64,000 nt of DNA from Opisthorchis felineus (Eukaryota > Platyhelminthes > Trematoda > Opisthorchiida > Opisthorchiidae): positions 922,975 through 986,974 of the forward strand of contig SJOL01007113.1 of the NCBI GenBank assembly GCA_004794785.1, given 5' to 3'. The notes under the pieces were generated by a model. It was not told where the DNA came from, searched no databases, and saw only the letters and a program-made list of their open reading frames with translations. How positions within the stretch are numbered: position 1 is the first letter of the stretch; each line of letters begins with the position of its first letter. The position numbers were made by a program, and so were the translations under genes. This document shows, piece by piece, positions 1-13,028 of this stretch.

Positions 1-3000
1 GCCCAGTCATGTGCAACTCAGTTGCAACTCCACCGTAAACCGATTCGCGCAAAATGTATCTCCATGACGAGCTGGTACTGATAGCAACGCTGGTGCATGA
101 ACTGTAGATGCGTGTAATAACAGTGCAAATGTGTCAAATAAATCATCTTACGCAAACGATCTATTCAGAGAGGTGGTCTAACTATCGGGAAAACCAGATT
201 TCAGTTGCGGCGTTGGGACAAAGATTCTATCTGGGCGTCAGTCTATATTTCGCTCAGGATTCGAACTCAACGTTTGGCGTTTAGCCAACATGACAGCCAA
301 GTGCCAAAATTATGTGGTAGAACAATGTAGTCAATACGGAACCGTAAGACATTCCATTTCTGCATTTGACGGCTAGTGACAATGAATGCTTCGCACACCA
401 TGAGACGAATAGAATTTCGGATGATTTAGACCAAGCGTCAACAGTCAGCGGACAAACTATACCGACGAAACCAATTTGACCGTGGGAGATCTGGAAGGGG
501 CGAGTCCTGGTGAATAGCTCTGAATGGGTTATACAACGCAAGTCGGTGGCAATATCCCTCGCGACTTGCGCCGATCGACAGTATCACAAAAACTGTATCA
601 GAATTCATTTCTTACCCCACGTTCATCTGTACGTTTCTTTTGTGGTATGAACGATACGGCGGTCTGATCAAAATAGGATTTTCCATCCAGGAAGGTTCCG
701 GGAAACGCCCGTTTTCTAAGAAAATTAGACACTGTAAAGCAAGATAAGTGCATCACATTCATTCCTCTCGGACTCCCAGTCAAGTGTAGTCTCAGTAAAA
801 AACCTGTTCACAATGTTCGACCAATAAACATCGCCTTTCAGAATCCGCTGCCAGTATCATAGCCTGGCTAGTGATTTGGCCTCGTTATCGAAAACAGAAA
901 ATTATTTCAACTGATTGGTTTTTGCCTTCGGCCTTGAACTCGCCACTAAAATAAACTGGAACAAGGACCCAAGATGACAGTACGACGGGCGGTATCTGGC
1001 AGTCATTAGCGCTTGATCTTCAGTCTGTAACGCGATTCACTTATGATGCAACTATATTATTACCGCTTACATTCCAGGTGCATTCAGAGGATGTGCAGAC
1101 AGTCCAGTAGAACATGCTTCCAGGCCATCGTGCGCCTTCTGGTTCCATGTTTCGTGATATGTTGACAGGAACTGTCCAGTGCACAGTCACTTGTGCTGAA
1201 CGCGCAAAAAACAGAGGGGCACTGTTCATCCACTCGACCGACCCATCATGAATCTCGTAGTAAGTATGGAGGGAGCCCATCAGATGTGAGTGAGTCAGTG
1301 TAATAGGATTATTGCTTTGTCCAATGTAAATTCTTTTCACCTCAAGAAGTTTGCAACCGAGCTTGTCAATGGGCACACCGCTAAAACTTGGCCTGGGTCA
1401 AACTTTGGATGGACCGAATGGGGCGGTGGAACATGGAAGTTCAATGACCTTAGGGAGCCAGCGCAGTCGAGAATGCACAGAAATGGTTTCGGCTAATATG
1501 CAAAACCGGACGCACAAGTTCTTCTGTTATTGAGTTAATCAAAGCTATTGAATATCGCTGGACGGAATAGTTTCAAGGGAGTTTACTAGACCTGCCTCTA
1601 TAGCTATCTTCTATTCGAGTGCACATCTCGAGCGGTGGCCTGCCAGTTTAGGTTACACATCACTCTCTCAAGTAATAATATCGTTCGGCGCTAAAATGCC
1701 GTTGGACTGCTGGGCTAGAGTGGCTCCCTTTGACGTCAAGGAAAGATCATAGTGAGTCTTGCTGTTCTACGTTCACTAGTTTGCCTAAACCGACTTATGA
1801 GCAAGGACGCGTTCCAGAAAACTGCAGCCAGTCAGTCACTGCAGCTTCATTCAAAAAGGTATCCGAATCAACAGTTCCAATCATAGTGATAAAAACATTC
1901 GGCTGTCATGACAGAGCTACTAGCATTCCTAACTTGGGGCGCTCAAGTTCGGAATCTTATATAAGCCTTTCGCCTTCAAAATGAAAAGCAGTATTTTAGG
2001 AATTTCAATCCCTTTATACCTCTGAAAACTTCAGAATGAGGAACTTTAGTTCGCTGATTGGTTTGCTTATCTTGCCAACCGCGTAATAGATGAAGTTAGT
2101 ACAAGAACTGTCACCAATAAGCATTATCCATCGGTAGCGTCACAAACGAGTTTCAAGGGCTTTATGTACAGAGCAGCCGTAACAGTAACCCTACATTTCA
2201 CACGCGAAACTAAGCCCCATAGATGTGATGAGCTTAAACGTCCCGAAACGTTTGATCATCGGTTTCTGTGTATCGCAGCATGAATCAGCCGGGCGAAACA
2301 TGTCCGCAACGAAGCAAGGTATAAGCCAGTACTTTGTAAGAAATCAGAACAAATAGGCTAACGTTGCTGGGTTATATATCATGCCAAAGAAGGCACTGTT
2401 TTCTGCTCCAAACCAAGGTTTGAGAAAGGTTCGCGGGAGATGTAGCGTGGCATGGTTTTGTGAAATGGAGGCGGATAAAGTCAAACTGATTCTATAGGGC
2501 CGAGGCTCCGGTAGTCCTTCGTACATATGACTTGGAGCCCCACAAGACACGACATGCAGTCGATCTCAGCCACGTGAAATCTGTCACATACCTAGCTAAA
2601 GTGTGTCTGTTGTTATGCGCTGAGTTCATGTCAGCCGAGATTTGCAATGGATTCCGAGTCCACCCCGCTGATGGTGCCTTATTCCGACAAGATACCCAGA
2701 TGTGTCAATGTCATACTCTTCAAATGATCAGGCACCTCGTTTCTGGTCGCTTTCAGTAAGTTCATACGGGATGTTTGTACTAACTTCGTACTCCCCTTTC
2801 CACTCCTTTTTAAGACATTCTTTCCTCATGGTCGTGTAACATTCAGGCCCCAGCGGTTAATTTCTGTGGGGGGATAGTGATCGCATACTTAAACACTGAA
2901 TTGCACTTACGTGCGGTTAGACACTGTTTTGCTAGTTAAGCTGGTTAACGAGATACCCATGTAAGACTGAATCGAATCTCCTGATCATACTAAGTATTTT

Positions 3001-4480
3001 TCGACTAGATGTGCTGCGCAAAATCTGCCTGGTACTCCAGCTGGATCGATATTCTGAAGTGTTCGAAGTGTTCCCCGTCAATACGATGCTGCTTATGAGG
3101 TTTATGATGCTAGTACGAGTCCTCACGAACAACGTGAGCCTCGTCGTATCGTGGAAGCTAATTTATTGAAGGGACAGACGCAAGATAGGACATTGGTGGG
3201 TACTTGAATGTTCTCTAAATGTTTCAGAATCATAGCTACATTAATAGACCTACATTCTCAAACATGAAACACTTCGAACGAGGAGACCCACTCTGTCGTG
3301 AATTCTGCGACCTGCAGTTCAGGATCCTATTTAGTGGGCCATTCCAAATTTTAAAAAACCATAAAGGTTATATACCAATTTGATACGCTTGCTTTTAAGG
3401 GCATTGGTTCGTTCTATCAGCCACTAAACATTTTCACTAACAGCATACTCAGTCCCAACCGTTTGATACCTGGTTTACCAAAAAATGGATTTCGACCTCT
3501 TTCATCGACTGGTACTCCTAATTTCAGGGCATGCTGACTGGAAGTTCTAGGCCATAGGACTCATTCGTTGAATGAATTAGATAGCAAAAACTGACTTCCA
3601 TCCACCTCTGTTGCTCGTTCTTTGTCAAAACGTCCGTTCAAGTCGAATTCCATGACACTAATATGATCTTATTTTTCAACTTCACTGGGAATTTTCCCGT
3701 CTCAGGACCAGGCACTTCGGGTATCATGCAGTACATCCGATTCTTGACTACTCTGCAATTAGTCAGTGAAGAGTTCGTCCTTTAAGTAAAGCCAGTCTAT
3801 GCTGAAAAGCCGAGTAGCACTGTTCAGCTTATTGGAACTTATCAGCAGTACGCATCTCAAGAAAATCAAGGGAGTTTCAAACCAGAGAATTCTCATCCAG
3901 TAGTTTGAACACGTAGTCGTTTGGCCACGAGCGACTGATCAGACGCGAATATGGCCGTGGATGGGATGCATTCCAGAATAACCGATCCGCTGAGGCCGGC
4001 CATCGCTATGCATAGCCTCTGGATACCACTGAACGACTCATGTACCGAGCATTGTTACCTGCTCCTTGACCTAAGTTTAAGTAGACCTAAGAAAAGCCTT
4101 TTGCAGGCAGTTGACTTACCATAAAATTTCCCTTTAGGCTGATTAGAGCAGACGCACTTTCGACTACCATGTAAACAGACTGGGAGAGATATGGATTCTG
4201 TAAACTGATATAACTCTGGGTGATAGTTTAAAGTTTGAACTTGTACACGATGCTCTGGAAAGTCGTAGGGGCGTTATGACTAAAATCAGATAAAACATCT
4301 TTGAAAAACATGTCGTGCACAATATGCTTGCAAATGATAAAAGCACTCATATCGTTTCTAGCAGGTTCAGGAGATTTAGATGAATTCAAGCAGTCTAAAA
4401 TAAGTTAGTGTGTGCAGAGGATTTACGATTTTCCGCTTTTGATCATCGGTGTATCCGAAGCATTGACCTATTCTGACAGA
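1..4480. other. Region upstream of the large gene, mostly unassigned
   Basis: I see no confident gene here. Most open frames are short and lack convincing splice context. The exception is a minus-strand stretch at about 1.04-1.54 kb that resembles part of the XY exon type and is listed separately. A + strand frame at 1,730-1,984 ends in a Ser-rich tail (SSSESYISLSPSK). It could be the last exon of an upstream gene, but nothing identifies it. Confidence 0.4.
1041..1540 (-). pseudogene. Possible minus-strand relic of an XY-type exon
   Basis: The minus strand reads through RFC, 22 residues, PC, 25 residues (one stop), GC, then about 13 residues ending RIYIG. This matches the second half of the Y domain in the large gene: 13-27 residues between Cys 2 and 3, 29-30 between Cys 3 and 4, and 12-13 residues to the exon end. 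The expected GT donor is absent and there is an internal stop, so it looks dead. The open frame then continues to about 1,041 without a clear match. The similarity rests on spacing and could be chance. Confidence 0.3.
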
Positions 4481-4508
4481 ATCGGTAATGGTCGGCATCA
4501 TTCAGTAA

Positions 4509-4690
4509 TCAAATTTTACAATGAGATGTCTTGAAAGCGATAGGTTTCTGCAACCAGAAGGAAGAAGAAGTGTCAGTGATTCCAGGCTAGGAGAAACTTC
4601 ATCAGTAGACTTGACTAGACAAGAAGGTACAATCTACCTGGTTCGCTGTCAGGAGATAGACCGCGTCAGTAGCTGGAAATACTTTTCTGC
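4509..4690 (+). pseudogene. Possible Z-type domain relic upstream of the gene start
   Basis: After a stop at 4,506, the frame reads SNFTMRC, 39 residues, then EGTIYLVRCQEIDRV. This resembles Z exons such as the one at 49.1 kb (FDYIC ... KGVYKLYCAFEY). The spacing is short against 46-52, the Trp is missing, and I find no clean phase-1 donor. It lies upstream of the signal-peptide exon. It may therefore be the remains of a preceding paralogue or a displaced exon rather than part of this gene. Confidence 0.3.
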
Positions 4691-5050
4691 CATGGCACCA
4701 TTTGCTAGCCTATAGCGAACATGGATTCGCAGAGCAAACCTTATCCATTACTTGTCTGTCTTGTTTGGCTGCTGTATCCCTCATCTTCAAACTTTACAAT
4801 CAGTATCCACCATTTCGTGCACACATATCAATAGCGGCACAAGCCTGACAGATAATTGAGACCGAGGCCAATGAAGGACAGTTAACTTCGGTAAACGGAT
4901 AACTGAAAGTGTGGATGGTGAGAAAAATTTCGAAGTCCATCGATCACACAAGCTTAGCCTTCTTCTAAGATACCTCATGAACGTTCACGTTTAAAATTAT
5001 TGGCTACTTGCCAAGTTATCAAACGCACTCTAATCCATGCTGCAGCGAGT

Positions 5051-5060
5051 TTTATATATA
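5051..5060 (+). promoter_or_regulatory. Possible TATA-like element
   Basis: The run tttatatata lies about 120 bases before the presumed start ATG at 5,180. It is a plausible TATA box for the large gene, but such runs are common in this DNA and no initiator could be fixed. Confidence 0.2.
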
Positions 5061-5179
5061 TGCGGTCGTTTAGTTGCAGCACGCGTTTGGAAGCGCTTCT
5101 TTTGGAGGGTCACTAAGCTTTAGATGTAAGTATCGATTTTATGGCGGTCTAATCGATAAACACAAACAGGCGATCAGGG

Positions 5180-5786
5180 ATGTTTCAGCGAACATGGCTA
5201 GCGGCCCGTATTTTACTATCCTGTTTTTCCATAGACGCTTTATTGCATGTAAATCCAGGAAAATTGATCACGAAAGACGACCACCTACTGGTTTGTGTAG
5301 GGTTGCCCTGCCATAGGCAGGAACATGGAATTTCCGGATGTAACCTGGCCTCAACTTCGAAGGATTTTACCGTGAGGAATTATGGTCCTCAAAAAGCACC
5401 TATCCGGATGCAAACTATGGAACCTGGACTCTATACAGTCGAGTGTCAAGTGGGACTGAAAGTTGAAAAGACAACCATACTGCTAGTAAGGAACAAAACG
5501 TATATTTTGGACTGCGCTGCGACCCCAGCACTGATCGATTTGAAAAATCCAAATTCTGCCTATTTACTCTGTGTCGAACGAATTCCCGTACACCCAGAGT
5601 CGATTCGGAATATGGACCGTGAACTGAAAAGCTTGGTATTTCAGAGCGTTGAATGCTTTACTGACATGGACTGGATAATCGTAGAAGCAAACAGCCTTAT
5701 ATTGAATGACCCTGATAAAATTCCACTGATTCCGTTACAAATCAGGTGTTCCCAAAAGGAACGTGAGCTCACCATCCGCGTAATAC
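5180..5786 (+). CDS. Exon 1 of large multi-domain protein: signal peptide plus XY domains
   Basis: This is the presumed first coding exon. The ATG at 5,180 opens a 202-residue frame. Residues 1-22 look like a signal peptide, with basic Arg4 and Arg10 and the hydrophobic run LAARILLSCFSIDALL, so the product probably enters the secretory pathway. An X-type region (Cys39, 44, 54, 89) is followed by a Y domain with Cys112, 131, 159 and 190. The Y gaps are 18, 27 and 30 residues. One sequon is NKT at 105. The donor C|GTGAGT leaves the exon in phase 1. No upstream acceptor in this frame was convincing, which supports it being the start. I do not recognise the family. Evidence for an untranslated upstream exon is lacking but cannot be excluded. 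Confidence 0.7.
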
Positions 5787-8700
5787 GTGAGTGACAATGC
5801 TTAGTCAGTTTAAAATATGCCTGGTTAACACAGTGTTTCCCAAGAAAAGCCATCCCAAGAACAGTCTATAGGCTCGTGTAGGATTTCTTTTCTTTAGAGA
5901 AGCTACCTGCGCTCCGTAGAAAACCCACAATTTAGACCGCAGAAAGTGATTTTGTTTCCCATGACAGGCAAATCCAACAGCATAGCAAAATGCAACAGAA
6001 GACCCACAGGTTCCCGCAGCTATGTGAAAGTGCTGAACGAGGTGGTTTATGGGACGTAATCCAACTCTTATATACCGTTTAAACCGAAGAACATGTTTTC
6101 ACGACTTTGCACTTTATAAGGACATAATTCAGTGATGTTTGTTCAAAGTTGTTAACCCGAAGATAGTTAACCCCATGGGGAGGGAACAAAAGGTTCTTTT
6201 CTCCAGGGATCCGTTCGGGGACTTTCGACACTGCTGATTTGCTGGCGTGCATTGAATGTTTTTTTTCAAAAAGCCTTTTTCTAATTAGTTAGGATGTAAG
6301 ATAACCGGTTAGATAACACACCCATCATCATTAGAGGCCGGAAGAAGTACCCCTGTTACTATCACTTCCCGGCCTTCATGCGTGCAGAAGACCAGTGGGA
6401 TGCAAGGATATCAGCTCCCGCTGGTTGTCACCTGAATATGCTCCTTTAGCTTTTTCTTCATTCCGGTTCTGAAACTAAGGTAACTGAGCTGAAGAACAAA
6501 AACTCGTACTAACTGTGCAAAAATGTTGGGAAGAAACTCAACCGCCCCCCCCCCGGGAGGGTCATAGAAGCATCCTTACCGAGCCAAGATTTGTTGAGAG
6601 AACCTCACGAAGGGGAGCCATCTAAATAGGTTTCCTCTTTCCGTGATGTCTTTTTGGGGGGAGATCCGCATATTGAGTTTCCATCGTTACTGGGAAGTTA
6701 CACAGTTAAGTAGCACGGTTTTTGTCTCATATAGGTCAAAATTTAGTTGCGACAGATAAAAATCCAATCCGTCAAAAGGTTCACCAATGACACCGTGGTT
6801 TCTGATTATCCTCAAAAACCACAAAAATCAGGACAGTTTTCTAATGAACACTATTCCGACATGAGCTATTTGTGTCTGCGTTGACGAGTTTGTCATTAAT
6901 TCATACTACATTCACCTCCAGAAACTCACAGCATAATGGAAACAAACCAAGTGATTGGTCATCAAAATAAGTGAAACACCTCTTTCTGAACACCAGTTCC
7001 TTCTGTGTTCACCTCCTGTCAGCAAGAATGGATACTGTCATTGTGTAAAAAAATGTTGTCGGAAGTTGAAACGCATAAACAAACTACTCTTTTAAGAATG
7101 ATTCACGGTGAAATGATGGAAATTGCTGTTTCTGACTGTTGTCTCCGCTCCAGTGCCTTAGTGTCGGAAAAACACTCGCCAACAAAGAACACAACAGCTT
7201 TAATGCAAACAAGTGAGTGCGAAAGTTACAAGGTGCCTGGTGCTACTTCAATGACAATTTTGACATTGATCCAGGCTGTCTGATCGGCGGTTGGCGAACA
7301 CCCATCATTGTCGGTCCTGCTTCTGTGGCGGTTATGAACACTCGTCGGCTTTTGCTGAATTGATTGATTGATTGACTGGCTAGGATGCTTGCCGGCTTCC
7401 TTATTGGGATTTTGGTGGAGTTTGAGATTCTCAGTGGATTTCGGGCATTCCGGGATTATCTTCAAGAATTTGACCTTCCTGACAGAAATAGTTGCAGCTG
7501 GTGACCGCAGCTTGATGCACTGTCAAAGTGTCTCTGAACGTCGACGACAGCTGTCATCTGCTCTCCAACAGAGGAAAAGCCATTTGCTAATCTTGCTAAG
7601 GTGTGGAACTAAAACCTTCTAAATTCAGGAATTTGTTCATGGCTGATTACTGGTTGTTCGTCTTGGACTTGTTAAGGTTTCTCAAACAGCTTTAGGTTCG
7701 CTAATAACTCTCGATATTCGGAGTGTGTGACCTAACCACAGGACACCACAGTTTTCACTAGGTGCTATCCACTCAGTGAGTTGGCTGGCAGCCGCAACCG
7801 TGTTAAAAACTGAGATTTATGCAGCTTCTTGGACCACAGTGATGGTATGATTGTGCACAAGTACTAAAAGCCGTCTTTGTCCGACTGCCTAACGTATTCT
7901 TGACGCCGACATCAACGATCAGAAGAGACGGAAGAGTGCTGTAAATGTGGAATGGCTTTGCTCATCCTGTGGGGCATAAGAACAGGAGGGTGCAATAGTC
8001 CCAAAGTGGATGGGCTTAACGACCATCCTCAGCAGATGGCCTATTGTGCAGTTTCATGTTATTCTCGGCCCAGTCTCGTGGTGCAATTTTACGTTTCAAA
8101 GTTTCAAAGCGCATTTAGCAAAATCTGCACTTCTTTCTAGATAAAGAAGAACAGTGCCATCATCCTACTCAATATCATATCCAGAAGAAGCCCTACTCAC
8201 ATAGATTTACAGCCGCTCCCATCATATAGACAGTCATGAAGTTGAAAGGCATAATGCACTGGGTACAGACAATCTCTACTCAAGAGCGAAACATAGACTT
8301 ATTCACTACTGGCGTTCCCTTCATGTTGCAGCACGGAGTCAGCTAGTTCGCAGTGAAAGCTTTCTTAGCACTATCTGTGTTTCCATGCTACTGTTACAGA
8401 CTACAGTAGAGCGGTCTTTTGATCACTCATTTATTCATTGAGTTCTAGAGTATGCAGAACAAATAACCCCCGTGTGTTCAGCCTACAATTAACCGCCATC
8501 CGTTAGTACTAGTGCCGACATAGGGGACTACTGCTTGTTGGTCTATGAACAACAACGCATAGGAAACTTCAGATTCGACAAAAAGGCCATGGACCTGACT
8601 CAGTCAGAATACATGATGTTGATTTTCTGTTAAGGCTAAGATAATCATTTTTATCTTCATGCCTGTTCATTGTATATGCTTGCTTAGCTGAATGTTCAAT

Positions 8701-9741
8701 AGACTTTGATAGGTGAACTTTCGAGCCTGGTCAACTAGGTCCATCAGCCTGCGTCCCACACTATATGACCGTCTACAGTGGTTGCCTAAGTGGCTCGGTC
8801 ACACCCACATGACCGTTGTGATTTTGTACCGTCCGTCACGCCCATAGATGAGATTAGTATTGTGCTCACCAAGCAGCTGAAAACTGGAAATCGCTTACTG
8901 TAAATTGAAGGGGGAAGAATAGTCATGATGATACAATACATCCTCCTCGAGGAAACAGTCTCCACCAGGACCTTAGAGGAGCCATCTTCTAGTTTCCGAA
9001 ATACTCCATTACAGGGAGGATACATTACAGTGGCAGTGGTTTTGCTGTCGAGTGAACTGCTAATCTGACCATCAGACGATGCACACTAGAACATGTGCTT
9101 TGACTGTCATCCGGATACTCGTACATCTTGTTAGCCTATGTGATTGATGCATCTTTTGTGATACAGATAAGCTAGTTTTTTTGTTCACTGAGTAATCAGT
9201 TGAGTTGAATAACTGCTGAGATTTTGGCACCGTTATTTGTTATTGGAGATAAACACGCAAGCAACACGATGTTGCAATACTACTGTGACATTTACTTTGG
9301 CTTGAGGTGCGATAAACGGTGTCTGATGACCCATCAAGCCGATTAGTGATAAGCGTGACTTTTTGCGCACCTGTCCTCATGATTGCTGTTAAAATAGGAT
9401 AACCTAGACAGCCCAGCAACTTGCACAACGTTTCGATACGGTCGGATTAGTCTGCAGATAGCGCAGTACACAGCCGTAGCCCGATACATCACCGAAAGCG
9501 CGCGATAAATGTGAAGCGACTGATCGACAGTAGTTTCGTTTTTCTGTTCGTTTTCTAGGGTCCGTATGGGTTCAACTACCGAATGGAGAAGGCATTAAAG
9601 TGTATTAGATGTGCCGAGTACATGATTGTAGTTATCCTGGCAGAAGAGATGCCACATAACACACGGCTCGCTACTCTAAAACACACAACCGATACCTAAT
9701 ACCTGATACCCAGTGAAAAGTGGACGTAGCTCAACAAGGTT

Positions 9742-10026
9742 AAGCTGGTGATATTACCTGCTGATAATGCCCAAAATATCAACAAAATATCAGAGACGAA
9801 TGGTAAAGTAACTTTAAATCTGCCAAAAAGATCATACGAAGTGAAGTGTGATATGTTTTTCGGAGAAGTACGAGAAGCATGCAACTGAATGTCTCCTGGA
9901 CGGTCGCAAATGCTGGGATGTTGTTTCATTATTGAATCCATCCCCAAGAACAAACACTGCGGTCGAGGAAAACGTTTGGCTGGTGGATCTTCAAAACAGG
10001 GGTATTGTACTGCATTGCGACGGTTG
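9742..10026 (+). pseudogene. Frameshifted domain relic in intron 1
   Basis: A frame at 9,742-9,885 contains NGKVTLNLPKRSYEVKCD and then a stop. It resembles the NG-[TSV]-L ... Y-x-V-x-C strand pair of exons 3 and 6. About 10 bases earlier another frame continues to 10,026 with CW, then VWLVDLQNRGIVLHC, which again matches a domain C-terminal half. Two matching segments in different frames suggest a decayed exon. The call rests on pattern only. Confidence 0.35.
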
Positions 10027-10675
10027 AAAGAATATGCAAAACATATTGACAAGAACCGAACTGTCGGGTTTCGATTATTGTAGGCTGACATAAATAAAGC
10101 TTGAGGAACACGTGAGACCAGCGGGAATGGTTCCAGAATTGAAATTATCCCGCAGAAAGAAATGCCACAATGGAAATAATCTTTGCCATCGGCCTGGATG
10201 TCACACACAGCCACCCAGTGTTTCTACCACTCCCTACATCATCCAGTTTTATCTCAGTATATATTATGGACGATTTTTTATTTATTTTGTAAAAAAAGTG
10301 AAAAAGAAGCACTTTTGAACATGCGATACACGGGTCATTTGTATTGATGCCATGGAAGCTACACAGTAAAATAAAGCAACAGGTGATAAGTCATCGTTTC
10401 TCCAGTTCTCCATTTTTTTCACTTTGTCGTAGTGTTTGAGTACGTTTTTACCACAAAGCCATCCTCGGTTTCGGTAGTTATTTGGGCCTAGCTAGTTAGG
10501 ACAAAAGTTAATCCATTTATACAGAGTACAGGCTCTGGTGAGAAGCGTGTAGGCACATCCTACTATTGCACCAGTTTGTATCGGTTCGACATACACCAAT
10601 TTCATCGAATGTTTGATGTGACTAATTTCATCACAGTCAGTTAACTTCAGACACAGCTGACGGCTCCGGATTTTC

Positions 10676-10745
10676 TGTATCGAACCCGCGACATCTTGTC
10701 CAGTAGCCTAAATACTTAACCGTTCAGCAACGCGCGGCTGATTAG
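10676..10745 (-). repeat. tRNA-like sequence, probably a SINE head
   Basis: On the minus strand, GTTGCTGAACGGTTAAGT resembles a Leu/Ser-type tRNA A-box region. About 30 bases later, GGGTTCGATAC resembles a B box. The intervening bases do not form a clear tRNA, so a tRNA-derived SINE or tRNA pseudogene is more likely than a working tRNA gene. Confidence 0.4.
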
Positions 10746-11027
10746 TAGTGTGAGTGACTCGCACCTAGACAGGATATAGCGCCGCTCGTCTTTCTATTTG
10801 AGAAGTCGTTGCCAGTCAACACTTGTGACTAGGTGAATTGGATCCCGTGATTCAACAGTAGAACACCGGAAGCACATACAGCTGGACTGATTAAGTAAAG
10901 TTGCGAACTTATCACGGCGTTGCATAACGGGCGGATAAAACAGGTTAAAATTGTGGGTACGTGTGTTTTGCTACAGTCTGTAAGTCACCCGAAATGAAAT
11001 CGGCCTCAACAACTTTAAAGTACTCAC

Positions 11028-11310
11028 CTCCGCGTACACGCCTGCTTTCTCTCAAATAGCATTCTAGTGTAATGATATTAACTTTACGGCCACTTTTAGT
11101 GCGTAAAATCATTCTTGAACTGACATTACTCAAATGGGGTTCTTTAGCATATGTTCGGCGTGTCATTAACTGTAGTGATTCACCCGACTGTCGACGTGTT
11201 CCCAATAATTGCATAGACCTTCCTCTTCTAGTGTGGTCTGTGTTGTAAGACTCTGTTGGGGTCGACACATTTACCTTTCCGACCCCCTCCAGGGAGATGA
11301 AATTAGTTTT
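11028..11310 (-). pseudogene. Possible minus-strand relic exon with intact donor
   Basis: The minus-strand frame ends NIITLECYLRESRRVRG followed by G|GTGAGTA, a consensus donor in phase 1. A Cys about 12 residues before a phase-1 donor is how most exons of the large gene end. The upstream part does not line up with any domain type, and neighbouring frames on this strand carry stops. It could be a relic or coincidence. Confidence 0.25.
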
Positions 11311-12476
11311 CATAAATCAACATCGTCATGAGGACTGTGTCTGGCCAGCAGTGAACGACTCCCACATATTTCTTGTGTGAGTGAACAAAAAACTGTTAAA
11401 TCGGTCCTTATAAAAATACTAATAATTTTTCCGTAAGGGAAACTACTCACGAAGTTGCCGAAAACTGTTCGACTAATAAACTGTTTCCATTTGTTTGGAT
11501 TATGATCTAAAGTAGAAATATTCCCGTATAGGTTTTTTACCGTTGCAATGACAAGTGTCACCTATTTATGGACTGGAATCTGTTCGATAGTCAGGAAGTC
11601 TCATATCCGTTTTGACAGAACTAGAGCAGAGTAAGTGTGACTGTCAGCTGGATGGCGACTTCTGTGCCACACTTCACAGCGTCAGCAACAGCCTAAGGTC
11701 GATATAAATCCAGGTGAGTTCAAACTGCGCATAGTTTGATGCTTCTAGCTGACCTTTGGACTACAGCAGAGTGCAGCTGTCTGGAATGCACCTTTCGAAG
11801 TGTGATACAGGCGTGGTGAACAGATGGTCCAGCGAATAAGAACACATCGTTTCCATTTGTCACAAAAAACAACACAAAAGGTCAAAAAATGAGCCGATGT
11901 GACTTTTCACTCACACGCATGGCACCATTATAGAGATAGAATTTTCGGTCTCCCGTCAGCCTCATTTGGCTTTCAAACCCTTGCATTGTTTAAGTGCATC
12001 AGATTTTCATTATTCTCTCTGAATCACACTCGTGATTCGCTGCGTTCCCTCCACCAACCACAGCCTAGTAAGGGTTATTTATGTTTATCCTCAGGTTCCG
12101 TGCCTTGTACCTCTACCCGCATAGTGTTTTGAGATTGTATTTAGTTTTCTCTGCCCCGTCTTATCCTCATTCATTTGGTATAGTAGGGATGGGAGTGAAG
12201 TTCGTTGCACTTGCAGGCTTCAATTATACTGGTGCATGCCTTGGCGGTTACACACAGTGCACACACGTACAAGTTTGTTGCAAATGAAGATAAGAAAAAT
12301 GAGATCTTGGGAGTGCATAACATGTTGCTTGAAGTGCGGAAGATATAGCTGTTGACTCATCGTGTTTGACAAATGCTTCGATTCAAGATGAGTAATGAGG
12401 TAACTGATTCTCTCTTGTCTTACCACGAGTTCATTGTATGGTAATAACAAAAATTATATAATCGTTCGTCTCATAG

Positions 12477-13028
12477 GTTCACCAAACGAGACCTATGCTC
12501 TACGTACAAACATCAGAGAAGGTGATATGTGGAAAGGGAAGGAAGATCTTTTTCTAACATTTCGATTAGATGAAAATTCTGAAAGACTGACGCCTGACGA
12601 ATGCACGGTTTTCGTAGTGGACGCTAATATTGAAAATCAGATTAAAAATGGAGTTTTTCCAAAGTCTATGCAGGAATATGATGGAAAGCACGAGTTTCGC
12701 TGCAAACACTATCTTCTGTATCTATCAGGAGAAGTGGAGATGAATTTCCATGACCACCGTTTCTGCCGCATTGATTGTCTTTCCTATGTTCGACAACCAA
12801 AACGGAACCAACAAGTGATCAGAATGTGTTTTTGCACAGCACCGGGATTCACTCAGCTTAGACCAGATGTTTATTGTGTTGAAGGCACTGGATTAAACCT
12901 GAACATTTATCAAGACAGCTTAACATTGTTCCCCTCAGTTGGTTATCCCGCTCAAATAAACTTTCGATGTGTTGGCTGCTGGACAGAAAATGACTGTGGC
13001 GAAAAAGAGCGAATTATCTATATATATG
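12477..13028 (+). CDS. Exon 2: XY domains, cysteine-rich variant
   Basis: The acceptor is catag and the donor TATG|GTGAGT. The exon is 552 bases, phase 1 at both ends, 184 residues. The X domain has DEC, 32 residues, FRC. The Y domain has DC, 16 residues, MCFC, 13 residues, YC, 30 residues, FRC, then extra Cys in VGC and NDC before IIYIYG. The additional Cys suggest an extra disulphide compared with the other XY exons. It carries one sequon (NET) near its start. It follows the signal-peptide exon and is the second of three consecutive XY exons. Confidence 0.75.

Larger units (their letters stand above)
5787..12476 (+). other. Intron 1 (6.7 kb)
   Basis: This intron joins exon 1 (phase 1) to exon 2. 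It contains a poly-C run near 6,544, repeat-like sequence at 7.2-7.5 kb with a short GATT microsatellite, an XY-like relic at 9.74-10.03 kb, a tRNA-like repeat at 10.68 kb and a possible minus-strand relic exon at 11.0-11.3 kb. The 172-residue minus-strand frame at 9.7-10.2 kb lies antisense to the + strand relic and is probably a shadow. Confidence 0.5.

Noticed and set aside
255..300. tRNA-like B-box sequence (minus strand GTTCGAATCC)
   Set aside because: Only the B box is convincing. No A box or cloverleaf could be traced, so no tRNA or SINE is called.
9696..10214. 172-codon open frame on the minus strand
   Set aside because: It lies antisense to the + strand domain relic, has no recognised motif and no splice context. 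It is most likely a shadow.
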